Shown here in pieces: positions 44,139 through 53,554 of a stretch of DNA of 64,000 nucleotides (the stretch's first letter is position 1; the number at the start of each line of letters is the position of its first letter). The position numbers were made by a program, and so were the translations under genes. The notes under the pieces are model-generated. The model saw only the letters and a list, made by a program, of their open reading frames with translations, ran no database searches and was not told the DNA's origin. This DNA is from a virus, in IMG/VR virus record IMGVR_UViG_3300029258_003380, positions 33,967-97,966 of that record. One strand, 5' to 3'.

Positions 44139-45908
44139 ATGACAACGATGCCAAAGACAGGATTACGGACGCCGACAGATGGTGTCGATCCGTTTACAGC
44201 AATATTTGACAATGAGTTTGCGACCGACGTGGACGATTGGATCGATGCAAATGCGGCAGACCTAAATGCCAGTATTCGTGTCTCTGCGTACGGGGATTTA
44301 CCTAGGTATGACTCAGGATCTGGCAATGTCATATGGGGGAACTTTCGGATCCTTTCGCCGAGGTATACACTCGATCAGCAGGTGGCTTCTGGTTCTGCCG
44401 CGATAAGCAATGGACAGTGTCTCTACATCAACGCCCCGGCCCGCCCGTTTAATGGGGCAGTTGTTGTGCCAGTCGTTGCCGCGATGCCAATAACACCACG
44501 TGATAGAATCGTAGTCGGTATTCTTGTCGATGGTCAATTCTACCTGATGCCAAAGATATCCGACACAATGAAGGGCGCCCAAGGAGCGGCCATACCCCGC
44601 ACTGTTGTCGTTCAACATGGTGCGAACCCTGCAGCAAACGGAACCAACCTTATTGCCGCATACGCCACAGCAAAAACTATGAGTCCTACCTTGGCTTCCC
44701 GGGTTACAGTTGTTGTTCCACCTGGAGAGTACGACCTTGGCGCGTTGTCTTTGGCTGTCGATACTGACTATATCGATATAAAGGGATATGGTGAGGCCGC
44801 AATCGACCTGACTGATGGCACTCCATTTTACCCAGCGACATATATCCGCAGCAGTTCGGCAGTCGCCGTTTTGCAAATTACTGCGCGAACTTCTGACATA
44901 ACCAGGTTGCGAATAGGAAACACTGGGGCCGGTTCGGCTGTCAATATTGATGAAGTAAACGGTGCCGACGGTTTGAAGATGGAGTGGATCTATGCAACGG
45001 CTCCGACCAGTGGCATCGGTATCGGCGCTACTGGAACAACAAAGGCGATAAACAGTGGTTTCAAAAACTGTCTGTCAGTAGAATCCATTTTGAGGTGTCA
45101 GCAATTTGGTGGAACTGCGATGCAATGTGCCGGTGGTGCATATTCATTCTGTTCGTATCTTGGTGACACTACAAAAGTTGAATGCAACGGAGTGCTCATA
45201 GACTGTTGGACAACCAATTTTTCATATGGATACAACGACTCAGGAGACGCCGAAATATCGGGACGTCTTCTTCGTTGTTATGGGATGCAACATTGTTACG
45301 GAGTGTCACAAGGTGGCAGTCCATACTATGGAACGTTCAGCGCGGATGCCAGAAATTGCACCGCGACAGGTCACTCTTTTGGCGGCGGAGATGTTACATC
45401 TGGACAACATAGATTCACTGGAGAGGCACGTGATTGCTACTCTGGATTAGATTCGTTTGGCGGCAATGCAAATGGTTTGTTCAGTGGTATGGCATTGCGT
45501 TGTGAGGCCAACAATACTTCGTTCGGTTGCGGTGGAATGACAGGAAGTCTTGGCAATTGTGTTATTGTTGGTTTGATTTCCAATATGCTAGTTCCAACAG
45601 GTGGCCAGATTTATGACTCGTTTTTCGCTGCAGGTGGTGCATCTGTTGATGTGGACGGTGGGTATTTGAGAAATTGCATTGTTCAAACGCTGGATCCAAG
45701 CATTCCCGTTTTGATTACCAACTCTGCACCAAATAATCCACGTGTTGAAAAGTGCACAATTCACTCATACGCCGCTGCAAATGCCATTGGAGGCACTGGC
45801 ACAGGGTTGATCATTCACTGTTCTATGAACGTGCCCATACTTGGAACGGTGACAAACCTCGAAGCAACGCCCTATAATGTTGTCAACCCGGCAGTGGCGG
45901 CTGGATAG
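44139..45908 (+). CDS. right-handed beta-helix tail spike-like protein
   Basis: 589 residues. Residues about 150-560 form a pectate-lyase-like beta helix: VVVPPGEYDLGALSLAVDT, IDIKGYGEAAIDL then rungs such as RLLRCYGMQHCYG, DARNCTATGHSFGGG, EARDCYSGLDSFGG, ALRCEANNTSFGCGG, with a repeated Arg-x-Cys-then-Phe-Gly arrangement. Over 15 cysteines, unusual for a cytoplasmic-made spike. The N-terminal 110 residues are an attachment domain. May bind or cleave surface polysaccharide; catalytic residues not identifiable. Confidence 0.6.
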   Translation: MTTMPKTGLRTPTDGVDPFTAIFDNEFATDVDDWIDANAADLNASIRVSAYGDLPRYDSGSGNVIWGNFRILSPRYTLDQQVASGSAAISNGQCLYINAPARPFNGAVVVPVVAAMPITPRDRIVVGILVDGQFYLMPKISDTMKGAQGAAIPRTVVVQHGANPAANGTNLIAAYATAKTMSPTLASRVTVVVPPGEYDLGALSLAVDTDYIDIKGYGEAAIDLTDGTPFYPATYIRSSSAVAVLQITARTSDITRLRIGNTGAGSAVNIDEVNGADGLKMEWIYATAPTSGIGIGATGTTKAINSGFKNCLSVESILRCQQFGGTAMQCAGGAYSFCSYLGDTTKVECNGVLIDCWTTNFSYGYNDSGDAEISGRLLRCYGMQHCYGVSQGGSPYYGTFSADARNCTATGHSFGGGDVTSGQHRFTGEARDCYSGLDSFGGNANGLFSGMALRCEANNTSFGCGGMTGSLGNCVIVGLISNMLVPTGGQIYDSFFAAGGASVDVDGGYLRNCIVQTLDPSIPVLITNSAPNNPRVEKCTIHSYAAANAIGGTGTGLIIHCSMNVPILGTVTNLEATPYNVVNPAVAAG

Positions 45909-45916
45909 GATAGAAA

Positions 45917-48223
45917 ATGGCACTAACCGTTGAACAACTCATGGCAACACTCGGCATCGACCAGGCCGGTGTGGAGATGTCTTTAACGGGTAGGTATGTC
46001 CTGATCCAGAGGGATCCCCAGCCAAGCGAAACCGGTATCGTTATAGATACCGATATCGAGTTCATGTTAGTAGACCTTGATGGAGATCCCACAGACCCGG
46101 CACTGGCGCCGCCAGACTTTAATGTCAACGTGGATTCTGTACAGATATTGTCTTATAGTGGCGGAGTTGCCACGTGGATACCACCATGGTCTGGCAGTGT
46201 GTCTACTCATGCAGTCACAAGTCCATTCGCATATTGGAAGATTGTCGCGACACAGGTCCCTCTGGTGTTTGATTCGGAACAAGTTGTCGACGTAGAAGTC
46301 AATCTTGTGGGCGGTGGAGGTTGGGGGCACGGTCCATGGGGGCATTTTCCATGGGGCCATGCTCCAGCCGGTCCAGTAGCTGGTTCGTTTCAATACCAAT
46401 TTACAACACAGGATCTAACTCCCCCAACATTGATCGCCGCAGAAGGAATTGATCCACATACGGTACGTGTCACATTCGATGACGACATGGCGGTTACTGG
46501 TGCAGGATCTGTTCTAGATATTCTCAACTGGACAGGCGCGTTCCAGCGGTGGAACGTGGATCCTCTGCCCGGTGTAACCCTAGATGCCGAGTTCGTTGTT
46601 GTTGCAGATGTGCCCACGCTGACAATTCCAATTTCTTGGACGTATGCCGATCAGGTCGAGCGTCTCGCCGCTACGGGGTTTGTATCCGATGACGTTGGTC
46701 AGATTGCATTCCAGCAAAGCGATACAACATACTGGCAACTTATCGACACCGTGCCGACATGGCGCCAAGTAACCCCTGTATCGCAGTGGGACATCACTGT
46801 AAATTGGGAACAAACCCCAGGATGCCCTTACCAGATCACTGCTGGTGCGGCCATCGAGGATGATGCCGGCAACGTGATGGATCCTGTCTACAACACAGTG
46901 CACTTCGACGGTTTCACCCCTGAGCCCGTTGAGGGCCGAGCCTTCTCTCACTGGCGCCACATGGTGCCGTTGAAGAACAGGATTGAAGATGCCACACGCG
47001 ATCTAGAACGGTTCTCCAATTGCATCGAGGAGGTGCTTGGTTGGATGCTGTACTACGTGGACAGGTTTACCGACCAATGGGATCCGGACAAGATGTCAGA
47101 CGAGCAAATCGCCGCTGCGTTGTACGACATGGGCAACCCATTTGCAGAGTGGACAGAACTAGATCTTACGGCCAACCAACAAAGAAAACTGCTGCGGATA
47201 TTGATCGAGATTTACAAGTCCAAGGGCACGGCATGGGGAATTGAACAGACTGTGTTTTTCCTGATTGGTGAAGTGGTAACATGCGTAGAGTACTCGGCTG
47301 GAGGGTGGATACTTGGAGTTCATGCCCTGGGTAGTGGCGCCATAGCTGAGGTGATGAGTCTTGGTTGGGATACATGGGACTTCACCTCCATTCCAGCCCC
47401 TTGGCAGCTTACTATCTCACCAGATAATGATCCGCCAGAGACGATCACGTTTGTTCCTGCCGACTTTTTGGATCCGACGGCGGCGACAGCGCCTGAAGTT
47501 GCCGCTGTGATTGCGGCAAATAGTGTGAGGATAGGTTCTTTCGCAGCGTATCCCGGACAGCCGGCTGCTGTATTGGGCACAAATGCGGAACCATTCGCTG
47601 TGTCCCCGGGCGATTCATTCGATGTCTCATTGAACGGGGCACCGGTTTCTACAGTCACTTTTGCATCTGCGGATATCGCCATACCTGGCGCGGCCACATC
47701 GGCAGAAGTAGCTGCAGTTTTTGCTGCAAACTTCCCAGGAGAGATCATTGGACACGACGATGGCGGCCAAGTACTGGTAGAGACGATCATAGCTGGTGTC
47801 TTGGCTAGTCTACAGTTTGCTCCTGGAGCGGTGCAGGCCGCGATAGGTTGGCCCACTACGTTGGCGGTCGGGACCGATCATGGTCAGTTGGTAGTCCATA
47901 GCAACAAAGCTGGGGTGGAGGCATCGGTCCAAGTCACAGGAGGATCCGCAAATGACCTCTTGGAATTCGATGTGAACGAAATTGGCTCAACCGGTGGTGC
48001 TGTTCTGGCACCATCGAACAGTTATACACTTTACTCGTTCGACATAGAGACTCAGAACGTGCTAACCTCGGAGCAACAGGCAATTGTGAGACGCGTCGCG
48101 GAATATATGAAACCTGCCCATACGCATCTCATAGATATTCGAACCGCGGAACCATTGCCGTGGCCAGATGCCTGGATGCTCGGCATAGACGAGCTTGACA
48201 TATCAACCGAGCTTGGGGAGTAG
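45917..48223 (+). CDS. tail protein I (P2 gpI-like) with added beta domains
   Basis: 768 residues. The gpI region lies near residues 340-450: HMVPLKNRIEDATRDLERFS, NCIEEVLGWMLYYVDRFT, DPDKMSDEQIAAALYDMG and LRILIEIYKSKGTAWGIEQ. The N-terminal 340 residues add beta domains, including a Gly-Trp-His repeat (GHGPWGHFPWGHAP, about 137-150) and LAATGFVSDDVG. After the gpI core come two copies of the sheath-type unit (ITFVPADFLDPTAATAPEV; VTFASADIAIPGAATSAEV), then a C-terminal helical end. gpI connects wedges to fibres. The added domains are unusually many. Confidence 0.75.
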   Translation: MALTVEQLMATLGIDQAGVEMSLTGRYVLIQRDPQPSETGIVIDTDIEFMLVDLDGDPTDPALAPPDFNVNVDSVQILSYSGGVATWIPPWSGSVSTHAVTSPFAYWKIVATQVPLVFDSEQVVDVEVNLVGGGGWGHGPWGHFPWGHAPAGPVAGSFQYQFTTQDLTPPTLIAAEGIDPHTVRVTFDDDMAVTGAGSVLDILNWTGAFQRWNVDPLPGVTLDAEFVVVADVPTLTIPISWTYADQVERLAATGFVSDDVGQIAFQQSDTTYWQLIDTVPTWRQVTPVSQWDITVNWEQTPGCPYQITAGAAIEDDAGNVMDPVYNTVHFDGFTPEPVEGRAFSHWRHMVPLKNRIEDATRDLERFSNCIEEVLGWMLYYVDRFTDQWDPDKMSDEQIAAALYDMGNPFAEWTELDLTANQQRKLLRILIEIYKSKGTAWGIEQTVFFLIGEVVTCVEYSAGGWILGVHALGSGAIAEVMSLGWDTWDFTSIPAPWQLTISPDNDPPETITFVPADFLDPTAATAPEVAAVIAANSVRIGSFAAYPGQPAAVLGTNAEPFAVSPGDSFDVSLNGAPVSTVTFASADIAIPGAATSAEVAAVFAANFPGEIIGHDDGGQVLVETIIAGVLASLQFAPGAVQAAIGWPTTLAVGTDHGQLVVHSNKAGVEASVQVTGGSANDLLEFDVNEIGSTGGAVLAPSNSYTLYSFDIETQNVLTSEQQAIVRRVAEYMKPAHTHLIDIRTAEPLPWPDAWMLGIDELDISTELGE

Positions 48224-48226
48224 GCG

Positions 48227-50731
48227 ATGAACATTTTTGACTTCTATTTTAAGCAGATCGTTACACAGAGCCAGATGGATTGGGCATTTGACAGTGTGCA
48301 GGATGCGATACATAGCGTCTCCTTGGATTGCGCCCTCACGGGGATCCTGGACGGCATGGATCCTCAGCAGCATGCGCCTCTGCCTGACAAGAATGTGGAT
48401 ATTGTTGGCCCTGGTATCGCATACGACCCAGATGGGCAGAGGATCTATGTGCCGGACAGCCTCACCGTACTTGATTGCAGCCAGGACGAGTTTGGTACTG
48501 ACACAGATCCACCCACTGCGGGTTGGTGGCGAGTTTTCTCCATTTTTGCAAGATTCGAACGAGATCTCACGGAGCCTGCGCTCGATGGCAATAACAATGT
48601 CGTCTACACAAAGCAGTTGGAGTCGTTTGAATTCTTCGTGAGGAACGGCACAGAGGCTGCTACTGGGCCAGCGGCAGTACCTCCGCCACTGCTGACAGAT
48701 GCCGTCTTAGTGGTAGACGTTCTCGTGCAAAATGGTTTCACTGCAATTCTAAACTCGGACATGGACTTCTCCAGGCGTGAGGATTGGGTTCGGTTTGCCG
48801 GCACTACAATAGGTGATCGAGTATACGGAACTTCGAAGGATGCGGTAGAAGATCTTCTTTCAATTGTTGACACGTTTGGCGGTGCGTTACCGTTCACGTT
48901 TGGTCAGCAGTGGTTTGGAGCACAGCCAGTTGCAGGCCCAGTACCTCCCCCAACAACTATCCAGACCGCATTGGATGCGATTGTATACGATCTTGGCCAA
49001 TCAGGCGTTGCAAGTGGTGGTTCTCTACTGGTAGGAGCGTTGGACTCTGGTGCATTCCCTGGCGGATATGTTACACCGTGGGCCAGTGCCAACATCCAAG
49101 CTGTGTTGATGAGTCTCGGTATTGATCTCGATGCGCATATCGGGGGCGCGCTACCTCAGCACCCAGCAACTGCTATTTCATTCAACGATGCCATAGTAGC
49201 TGGTTATTTCAACTTTGCTCCCGGAACAATCACCGCTGTTCAAGCTGCAATAAACAACAGTGCGTTCCAGATGCTTTCCAGGGACCATGTTGATGTTTCG
49301 CACGGTGTGGTTCAACGATTCGCAAAAGATCCAACTGTGCCGGCGCCTGCTTACCTGTCCACTATCCAGACTACATATTTTGACAAGGCCGTTTCAGTTG
49401 CCGGCAAATTGCGTGGTGGCAGTGTTGCCGCAGAATCCGTCGACCGAGAGGCATTTATACACGGCGAGGCAGTGTCTGAGGATTTAAGTCCATGGCTTTC
49501 CACGCCGGTTCCATTGGGGCAGCTTACAGACATTGCAAAAACCACCAGGTACATCACATCGCCCAAGGGAGACAATGTCTTAGTCAATTCCTTGTTTGGT
49601 GTTAGTCCTGCCAGTGGTTCGATCCTTGTCGAGATGTTGTTGGATCCTCCAGTTTGGTACACTGGTTCATCCCTGATCATGCACGATCTTGCAGTAATTG
49701 GCGGATATGTTTCAGGGTTGGACGAGATGGTTTCAATCGTAAGCAGCGATGACGGACGCTCTGTGATGATCGCATGCGCACTGGCTGGAAATGTCAACCA
49801 GACAAGATTCTACCGTTACGATCTTATTGCAACAAATACATTGTCGTTCGGGTGGACCCGTTCTGATCTAACAATGGGAGTCGGAAACCAGGGAGCCGGC
49901 ACAGTAATGGACGGCAGTCGGATGGTGAACTGCATAAACAAAGGTTACGCGGCCGGTCTTTTTGGTGCAGTCGCTCTCAATAGCACGCCTGTTTATTTGT
50001 TAGCCTGGGACAACTCTTCTTATTCTGTTGGGAATGGCAATGCTTCATTTGGAGCCTCGAGTCAGCCAACGGCAATTGCATACCACCAAGCACAAGATCA
50101 CCTCTTTGTTGGAGGTTGGGATATACCATCTGTCACAGGACAGATTTTCACGTGCAACATCGCGGTCGGAACTGTAGCGGCTGGCACCTATGGTCCGTAT
50201 GCGTCGGCATCGATAGGCTCAGGGGCCGATGGGTGGATAACTGACATTTGTTCCGCCGGAGATCTTGTGTGGGCAGTTGAGAAGGTAGACGGCAGCGATG
50301 GAATAATAAACGTGTGGAGCTTGGATGCCTTGATAGATAGCGCCAGGTACAAAACAGCCGTTGGAGATGTTACTGGATCTGCCTTGATGAACGGTGGGTG
50401 CAGACTGGCCACGGATGGAATAAAAATGTGGCTACTGACTGACCACATGTACTTCGATGGTTTGGTGAATCATTACCGCCGAGCCTATGTGCAGTCGTGG
50501 TATCCAGATTCTTTGGAGGAATTCATCAGCAGTCCAGCCGCCGCAAATAAACTGATACTTCAACCGAAGCATTTTGTCACACCTCCGGACATTGCATCTC
50601 ATAACAGCAGGCCGAATCCGAACGCTGTTGGACGGATGCTGTTTTGTGGTGGATATAATTACACTGTTACAAACTTCAACGACGCCACTTGGGGAGAAAT
50701 CAAACGAGTGGCAGTGAGTCCGTGGAAGTAA
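48227..50731 (+). CDS. large tail fibre-like protein
   Basis: 834 residues, three bases after the previous gene. N-terminal 100 residues: YFKQIVTQSQMDWAFDSVQDA followed by a beta sandwich as in proximal fibre proteins. Middle is helical and fibrous (TAVQAAINNSAFQMLSRD). The C-terminal 380 residues have repeating beta strands with aromatic and Gly (VWAVEKVDGSDGIINVWSL, PTAIAYHQAQDHLFVGGWD), resembling a beta propeller. Likely long fibre; receptor unknown. Confidence 0.6.
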   Translation: MNIFDFYFKQIVTQSQMDWAFDSVQDAIHSVSLDCALTGILDGMDPQQHAPLPDKNVDIVGPGIAYDPDGQRIYVPDSLTVLDCSQDEFGTDTDPPTAGWWRVFSIFARFERDLTEPALDGNNNVVYTKQLESFEFFVRNGTEAATGPAAVPPPLLTDAVLVVDVLVQNGFTAILNSDMDFSRREDWVRFAGTTIGDRVYGTSKDAVEDLLSIVDTFGGALPFTFGQQWFGAQPVAGPVPPPTTIQTALDAIVYDLGQSGVASGGSLLVGALDSGAFPGGYVTPWASANIQAVLMSLGIDLDAHIGGALPQHPATAISFNDAIVAGYFNFAPGTITAVQAAINNSAFQMLSRDHVDVSHGVVQRFAKDPTVPAPAYLSTIQTTYFDKAVSVAGKLRGGSVAAESVDREAFIHGEAVSEDLSPWLSTPVPLGQLTDIAKTTRYITSPKGDNVLVNSLFGVSPASGSILVEMLLDPPVWYTGSSLIMHDLAVIGGYVSGLDEMVSIVSSDDGRSVMIACALAGNVNQTRFYRYDLIATNTLSFGWTRSDLTMGVGNQGAGTVMDGSRMVNCINKGYAAGLFGAVALNSTPVYLLAWDNSSYSVGNGNASFGASSQPTAIAYHQAQDHLFVGGWDIPSVTGQIFTCNIAVGTVAAGTYGPYASASIGSGADGWITDICSAGDLVWAVEKVDGSDGIINVWSLDALIDSARYKTAVGDVTGSALMNGGCRLATDGIKMWLLTDHMYFDGLVNHYRRAYVQSWYPDSLEEFISSPAAANKLILQPKHFVTPPDIASHNSRPNPNAVGRMLFCGGYNYTVTNFNDATWGEIKRVAVSPWK

Positions 50732-50763
50732 CCGTCTGAACGAGGGAAACACAGGAGGAAAAT

Positions 50764-51972
50764 ATGTCGATAGATAGGTTTACAAAGGACGATATCCAAG
50801 GTTTGCTCAACTCCATAGACCATCCGGTTGTGGAGAAATTGCAGGTCATGATCGACGAGATCAATGCACTGACCGTCGGAGATGGCGGCGGCGTGAACGT
50901 GATATACGCGGACTCCAATCGCACAGACCCATACGTGCCAGATGGCTCAATGGCCGCACCGTACAAGGTGCTTCAGGATGCTGTGGATGCTATTACGACT
51001 CAATCGGCGACGAACAAGTACGTTGTCAAGGCCGCTCCTGGTGTGTATCCGGAGAATGTTGTGTTGAAACGGTTTGTGTACTTGATCGGCACAGCTATGT
51101 TTGGAGCTGCAAGGGACGTCAGGATTGAGCCAGCCGCTGGGATCGCTCTGTCTGTTCCGTACAGGGACTCGTTCATAAACGGTATTTACTGCCAGACGGA
51201 TTCTCCCGTTCCGGCTGAGGCTGCCATCAAGATATTCGACGACGGTGGCGGTGCTGGTGAACACGAAACCTTCCTGTTCAACTTCGCGGCCAGATCCACG
51301 GATGCCGGCCATGCCCTATGGTCGGACACTAATGCCCTCGGTGAGGCCGCGATCGGGATCTACGCGGCGATAGACGGTGGGCCCGCTGGTCATGCTGGCC
51401 TGGTCGACGGATCTGGATTCATCTGGTTCTTAGGCGGCGGCGGCGGCCAGTTCCAAGGCATTAGGATTGTCAACGGCGGTTTCTTCATGTCAGGTGGAGA
51501 GGTTGGGATTAATGCGAACGAAACTGATCCTACTGCATGGGCAATAGAAAATGACGGCGGTTTCTGCGTCCTGCTTGGCAACATGGTTAGCGGGTACAAT
51601 GGGATCGATATGAAAAATGGAGGTTTTGGAGTTCTGACAACAGCAACTTCAATCGGTGGTTTCACTGGCATTCCGGTCAGAACGACACCTGGCACTAGCC
51701 TACTCCTGGGCAACGTCGGATTGGATGGCGGATTGCCCTCATGGACAAACTGGCAAGTAGCTGGCAACGTGGCCATCATGTCGAGTGCAACACAGGGCGC
51801 TGGAACGACAGGAGCAGGTGGTCCGGATCAGCGTCCCACCGTTACATCGACGAGTCTGCCAATGGGCTTCCGTTTCTTTGCAACAGACATTGCACTTGGC
51901 GCGGGCATGGGAGTGTGGTTGACATGGAATGGGACACAGTGGGTTGATACTGTTGGCACCGTTGTGCCATAG
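50764..51972 (+). CDS. tail spike with docking module and beta-helix
   Basis: 402 residues, AGGAGG site. Starts with the shared IQGLLNSIDHPV module (residues about 11-22). Next a beta-helix/pectinesterase-like region (YKVLQDAVDAITTQSATNK, YVVKAAPGVYPENVVLKR, FVYLIGTA, later Gly-rich rungs). The end is WLTWNGTQWVDTVGTVVP, similar to the fibre-like gene at 11258. No clear catalytic residues. A receptor-binding or polysaccharide-directed spike is likely. Confidence 0.65.
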   Translation: MSIDRFTKDDIQGLLNSIDHPVVEKLQVMIDEINALTVGDGGGVNVIYADSNRTDPYVPDGSMAAPYKVLQDAVDAITTQSATNKYVVKAAPGVYPENVVLKRFVYLIGTAMFGAARDVRIEPAAGIALSVPYRDSFINGIYCQTDSPVPAEAAIKIFDDGGGAGEHETFLFNFAARSTDAGHALWSDTNALGEAAIGIYAAIDGGPAGHAGLVDGSGFIWFLGGGGGQFQGIRIVNGGFFMSGGEVGINANETDPTAWAIENDGGFCVLLGNMVSGYNGIDMKNGGFGVLTTATSIGGFTGIPVRTTPGTSLLLGNVGLDGGLPSWTNWQVAGNVAIMSSATQGAGTTGAGGPDQRPTVTSTSLPMGFRFFATDIALGAGMGVWLTWNGTQWVDTVGTVVP

Positions 51973-51984
51973 AGAGGAGTTCGT

Positions 51985-52173
51985 ATGTTTAATTATAAGA
52001 TCGACTATACAAAGGCAGCTATTGCTGCGACCAACGCCAAGAAAGTGTCGGGTGAAAAGGAATATCCCAAGAAACCCAAAGCCAATGACGCTGTTTTCGA
52101 TACCAGTATCGGCAAGGTGAGACTTTGGGACGGCAAGAAGTGGTGTACCTTGAAAACAAGTAGTGGTGTGTAA
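51985..52173 (+). CDS. small protein with fibre-tip motif
   Basis: 62 residues, GAGAGGAG before the ATG. The C-terminal half (AVFDTSIGKVRLWDGKKW) matches the fibre end motif seen at 11258, but there is no beta-helix. It may be a remnant or a separate tip protein. Confidence 0.45.
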   Translation: MFNYKIDYTKAAIAATNAKKVSGEKEYPKKPKANDAVFDTSIGKVRLWDGKKWCTLKTSSGV

Positions 52174-52209
52174 ACGACGTGGCATACGCCACGAAAAAAG
52201 GAGAGGAAA

Positions 52210-52485
52210 ATGGCCATTGATATTCTCACAAAAGATGAAATCCAAGGATTGTTGAACGCTATCGATCATCCTGTTGTTTTGAAGACAAAGGAGATGATAA
52301 CTCAGATCAACGCAAACGAAGCTGCGATCACTGCCAATCAGTCCGCGCTTGGTGATGGCGGCGCATTGCCCTACGTGGCAGGCGTACCAGTTGACTGGGC
52401 AGGTGCTCCCCCCGCAACGGTAGGAGAGGCGCTAGATCGCATTGGTACCGCGGTTGCTGGATTGCTTGGTGTGCCTATTCCCTAA
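52210..52485 (+). CDS. small protein with IQGLLN docking module
   Basis: 91 residues, AGGAGAGG site. Nearly the whole N-terminal half is the module found on the two fibre/spike proteins (IQGLLNAIDHPV). The rest is Gly/Ala-rich. Could be a free docking or capping protein, or the remainder of a spike after loss of its C-terminal part. Confidence 0.5.
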   Translation: MAIDILTKDEIQGLLNAIDHPVVLKTKEMITQINANEAAITANQSALGDGGALPYVAGVPVDWAGAPPATVGEALDRIGTAVAGLLGVPIP

Positions 52486-52535
52486 ACGGTTGTTGCCTTA
52501 ACTTAAGTGAATCAGAGCAAGATCATGGAGGGCAC

Positions 52536-53072
52536 ATGGGCAATTCAAGCGGCAGTAGTTCACCAGTTCCATATACGCCCATACCGACTGGTGATGACCA
52601 CCGTGTGAGAGCGGAATGTAGTGCGGCATTTGCAACAATCACTGCCACGATGAAATCTGTTGGTGATGACGTCCGCGAGATGCGTAACGATGTCAGTGAG
52701 ATCGGAAGGTCTCAGGCTGCGCTCGAGCAATCGGCCCGTGGCCTATGGCATGAGATACGTGACGAACTTCGCCCAGGACTTGATGCTCTTCCTGGCATGA
52801 TCGCTAAATCCGAACGCACACACAGTAAAGACTGCCCGGCACGACGCAAGGCAATGAGACGAGCCGAGTCCAGTAGTGACGACAAACTGGATGTTCGTCC
52901 GTACCGGGATGATGTTACGGGTTCGGTACCGCTGGAGAGTGGCGGACGGTTTATCCGCAACAGCAGCAACGGTCATTACGAGATTCCGAGACCGGTCCTT
53001 TGGATAGGCGGCCTGATCGGTGCTGCTGTCGCTGCTTCCGGATATGTGGTTCAGTTGCTCTCATCCATGTGA
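52536..53072 (+). CDS. coiled-coil protein with C-terminal membrane segment (XhlA-like architecture)
   Basis: 178 residues, TGGAGGGC site. N-terminal flexible, a helical coiled coil (residues about 25-95), then linker and one membrane segment at about 151-174 (VLWIGGLIGAAVAASGYVV). The coiled coil plus single end membrane segment is like XhlA-type lysis helpers, but it is longer and has no adjacent endolysin in the window. It may also anchor a virion or membrane complex. Confidence 0.5.
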   Translation: MGNSSGSSSPVPYTPIPTGDDHRVRAECSAAFATITATMKSVGDDVREMRNDVSEIGRSQAALEQSARGLWHEIRDELRPGLDALPGMIAKSERTHSKDCPARRKAMRRAESSSDDKLDVRPYRDDVTGSVPLESGGRFIRNSSNGHYEIPRPVLWIGGLIGAAVAASGYVVQLLSSM

Positions 53073-53174
53073 GCCCTGTGGCTGGCAATCCTCGTAAATA
53101 GTTCTTTCTCGTATAGTGCAGAATGCCTCAGTATTTGACCTTTAAATAAAAACAATGGCAATGCAGAAATAATA

Positions 53175-53202
53175 TTGACACGCAATGAAAAGCGTATATG
53201 AT
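53175..53202 (+). promoter_or_regulatory. early promoter P1 with internal palindrome
   Basis: TTGACA (53175-53180), 16-base spacer, TATGAT (53197-53202). ACACGC at 53178-53183 and GCGTAT at 53192-53197 make an inverted repeat with 8 bases between, placed within the promoter. Start near 53209 leaves a leader of about 35 bases to the ATG at 53244 with GAGGAG. Confidence 0.7.
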
Positions 53203-53243
53203 TAAACGTAATGAAACGCAACACACAAAACGAGGAGCAGACA

Positions 53244-53486
53244 ATGAGAGACCTACTATCCGAAATAATAATTGATGAACTGACAAACCTGCAAATCTCC
53301 AAAATAGAATCCGCTGGAAAAACCTCATACTCAGTAGACACGATAAAAAGACATGGATCCTATAATAACCTCTTGGTATGCGCAGACTTGCATACTGCTC
53401 TTGAACTATTTTTGACTACACAGAACGCAACAAGCTACGACCGAGCCAAGCGAATCTTTTTAAGAACGAATAGCCTAGCCAACTAG
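53244..53486 (+). CDS. small early protein
   Basis: 80 residues from ATG 53244, chosen for its GAGGAG site; an in-frame ATG at 53211 lies at the predicted transcript start. Helical N-terminus (MRDLLSEIIIDELTNLQISK) then mixed; C-terminal helix with YDRAKRIFLR. Sole gene of a short transcription unit between P1 and a terminator. No family recognised; by position a likely early host-takeover protein. Confidence 0.55.
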   Translation: MRDLLSEIIIDELTNLQISKIESAGKTSYSVDTIKRHGSYNNLLVCADLHTALELFLTTQNATSYDRAKRIFLRTNSLAN

Positions 53487-53508
53487 AGACGGTCCGTCCT
53501 GACCCCTC

Positions 53509-53538
53509 GCCTCGGTGTGTAATGCACCGGGGCTTTTT
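53509..53538 (+). terminator. Rho-independent terminator
   Basis: GCCTCGGTG (53509-53517) pairs with CACCGGGGC (53525-53533), 7-base loop, followed by TTTTT at 53534-53538. A regular intrinsic terminator at the end of the P1 unit. Confidence 0.85.
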
Positions 53539-53554
53539 AGGCAGGAGGATACAG

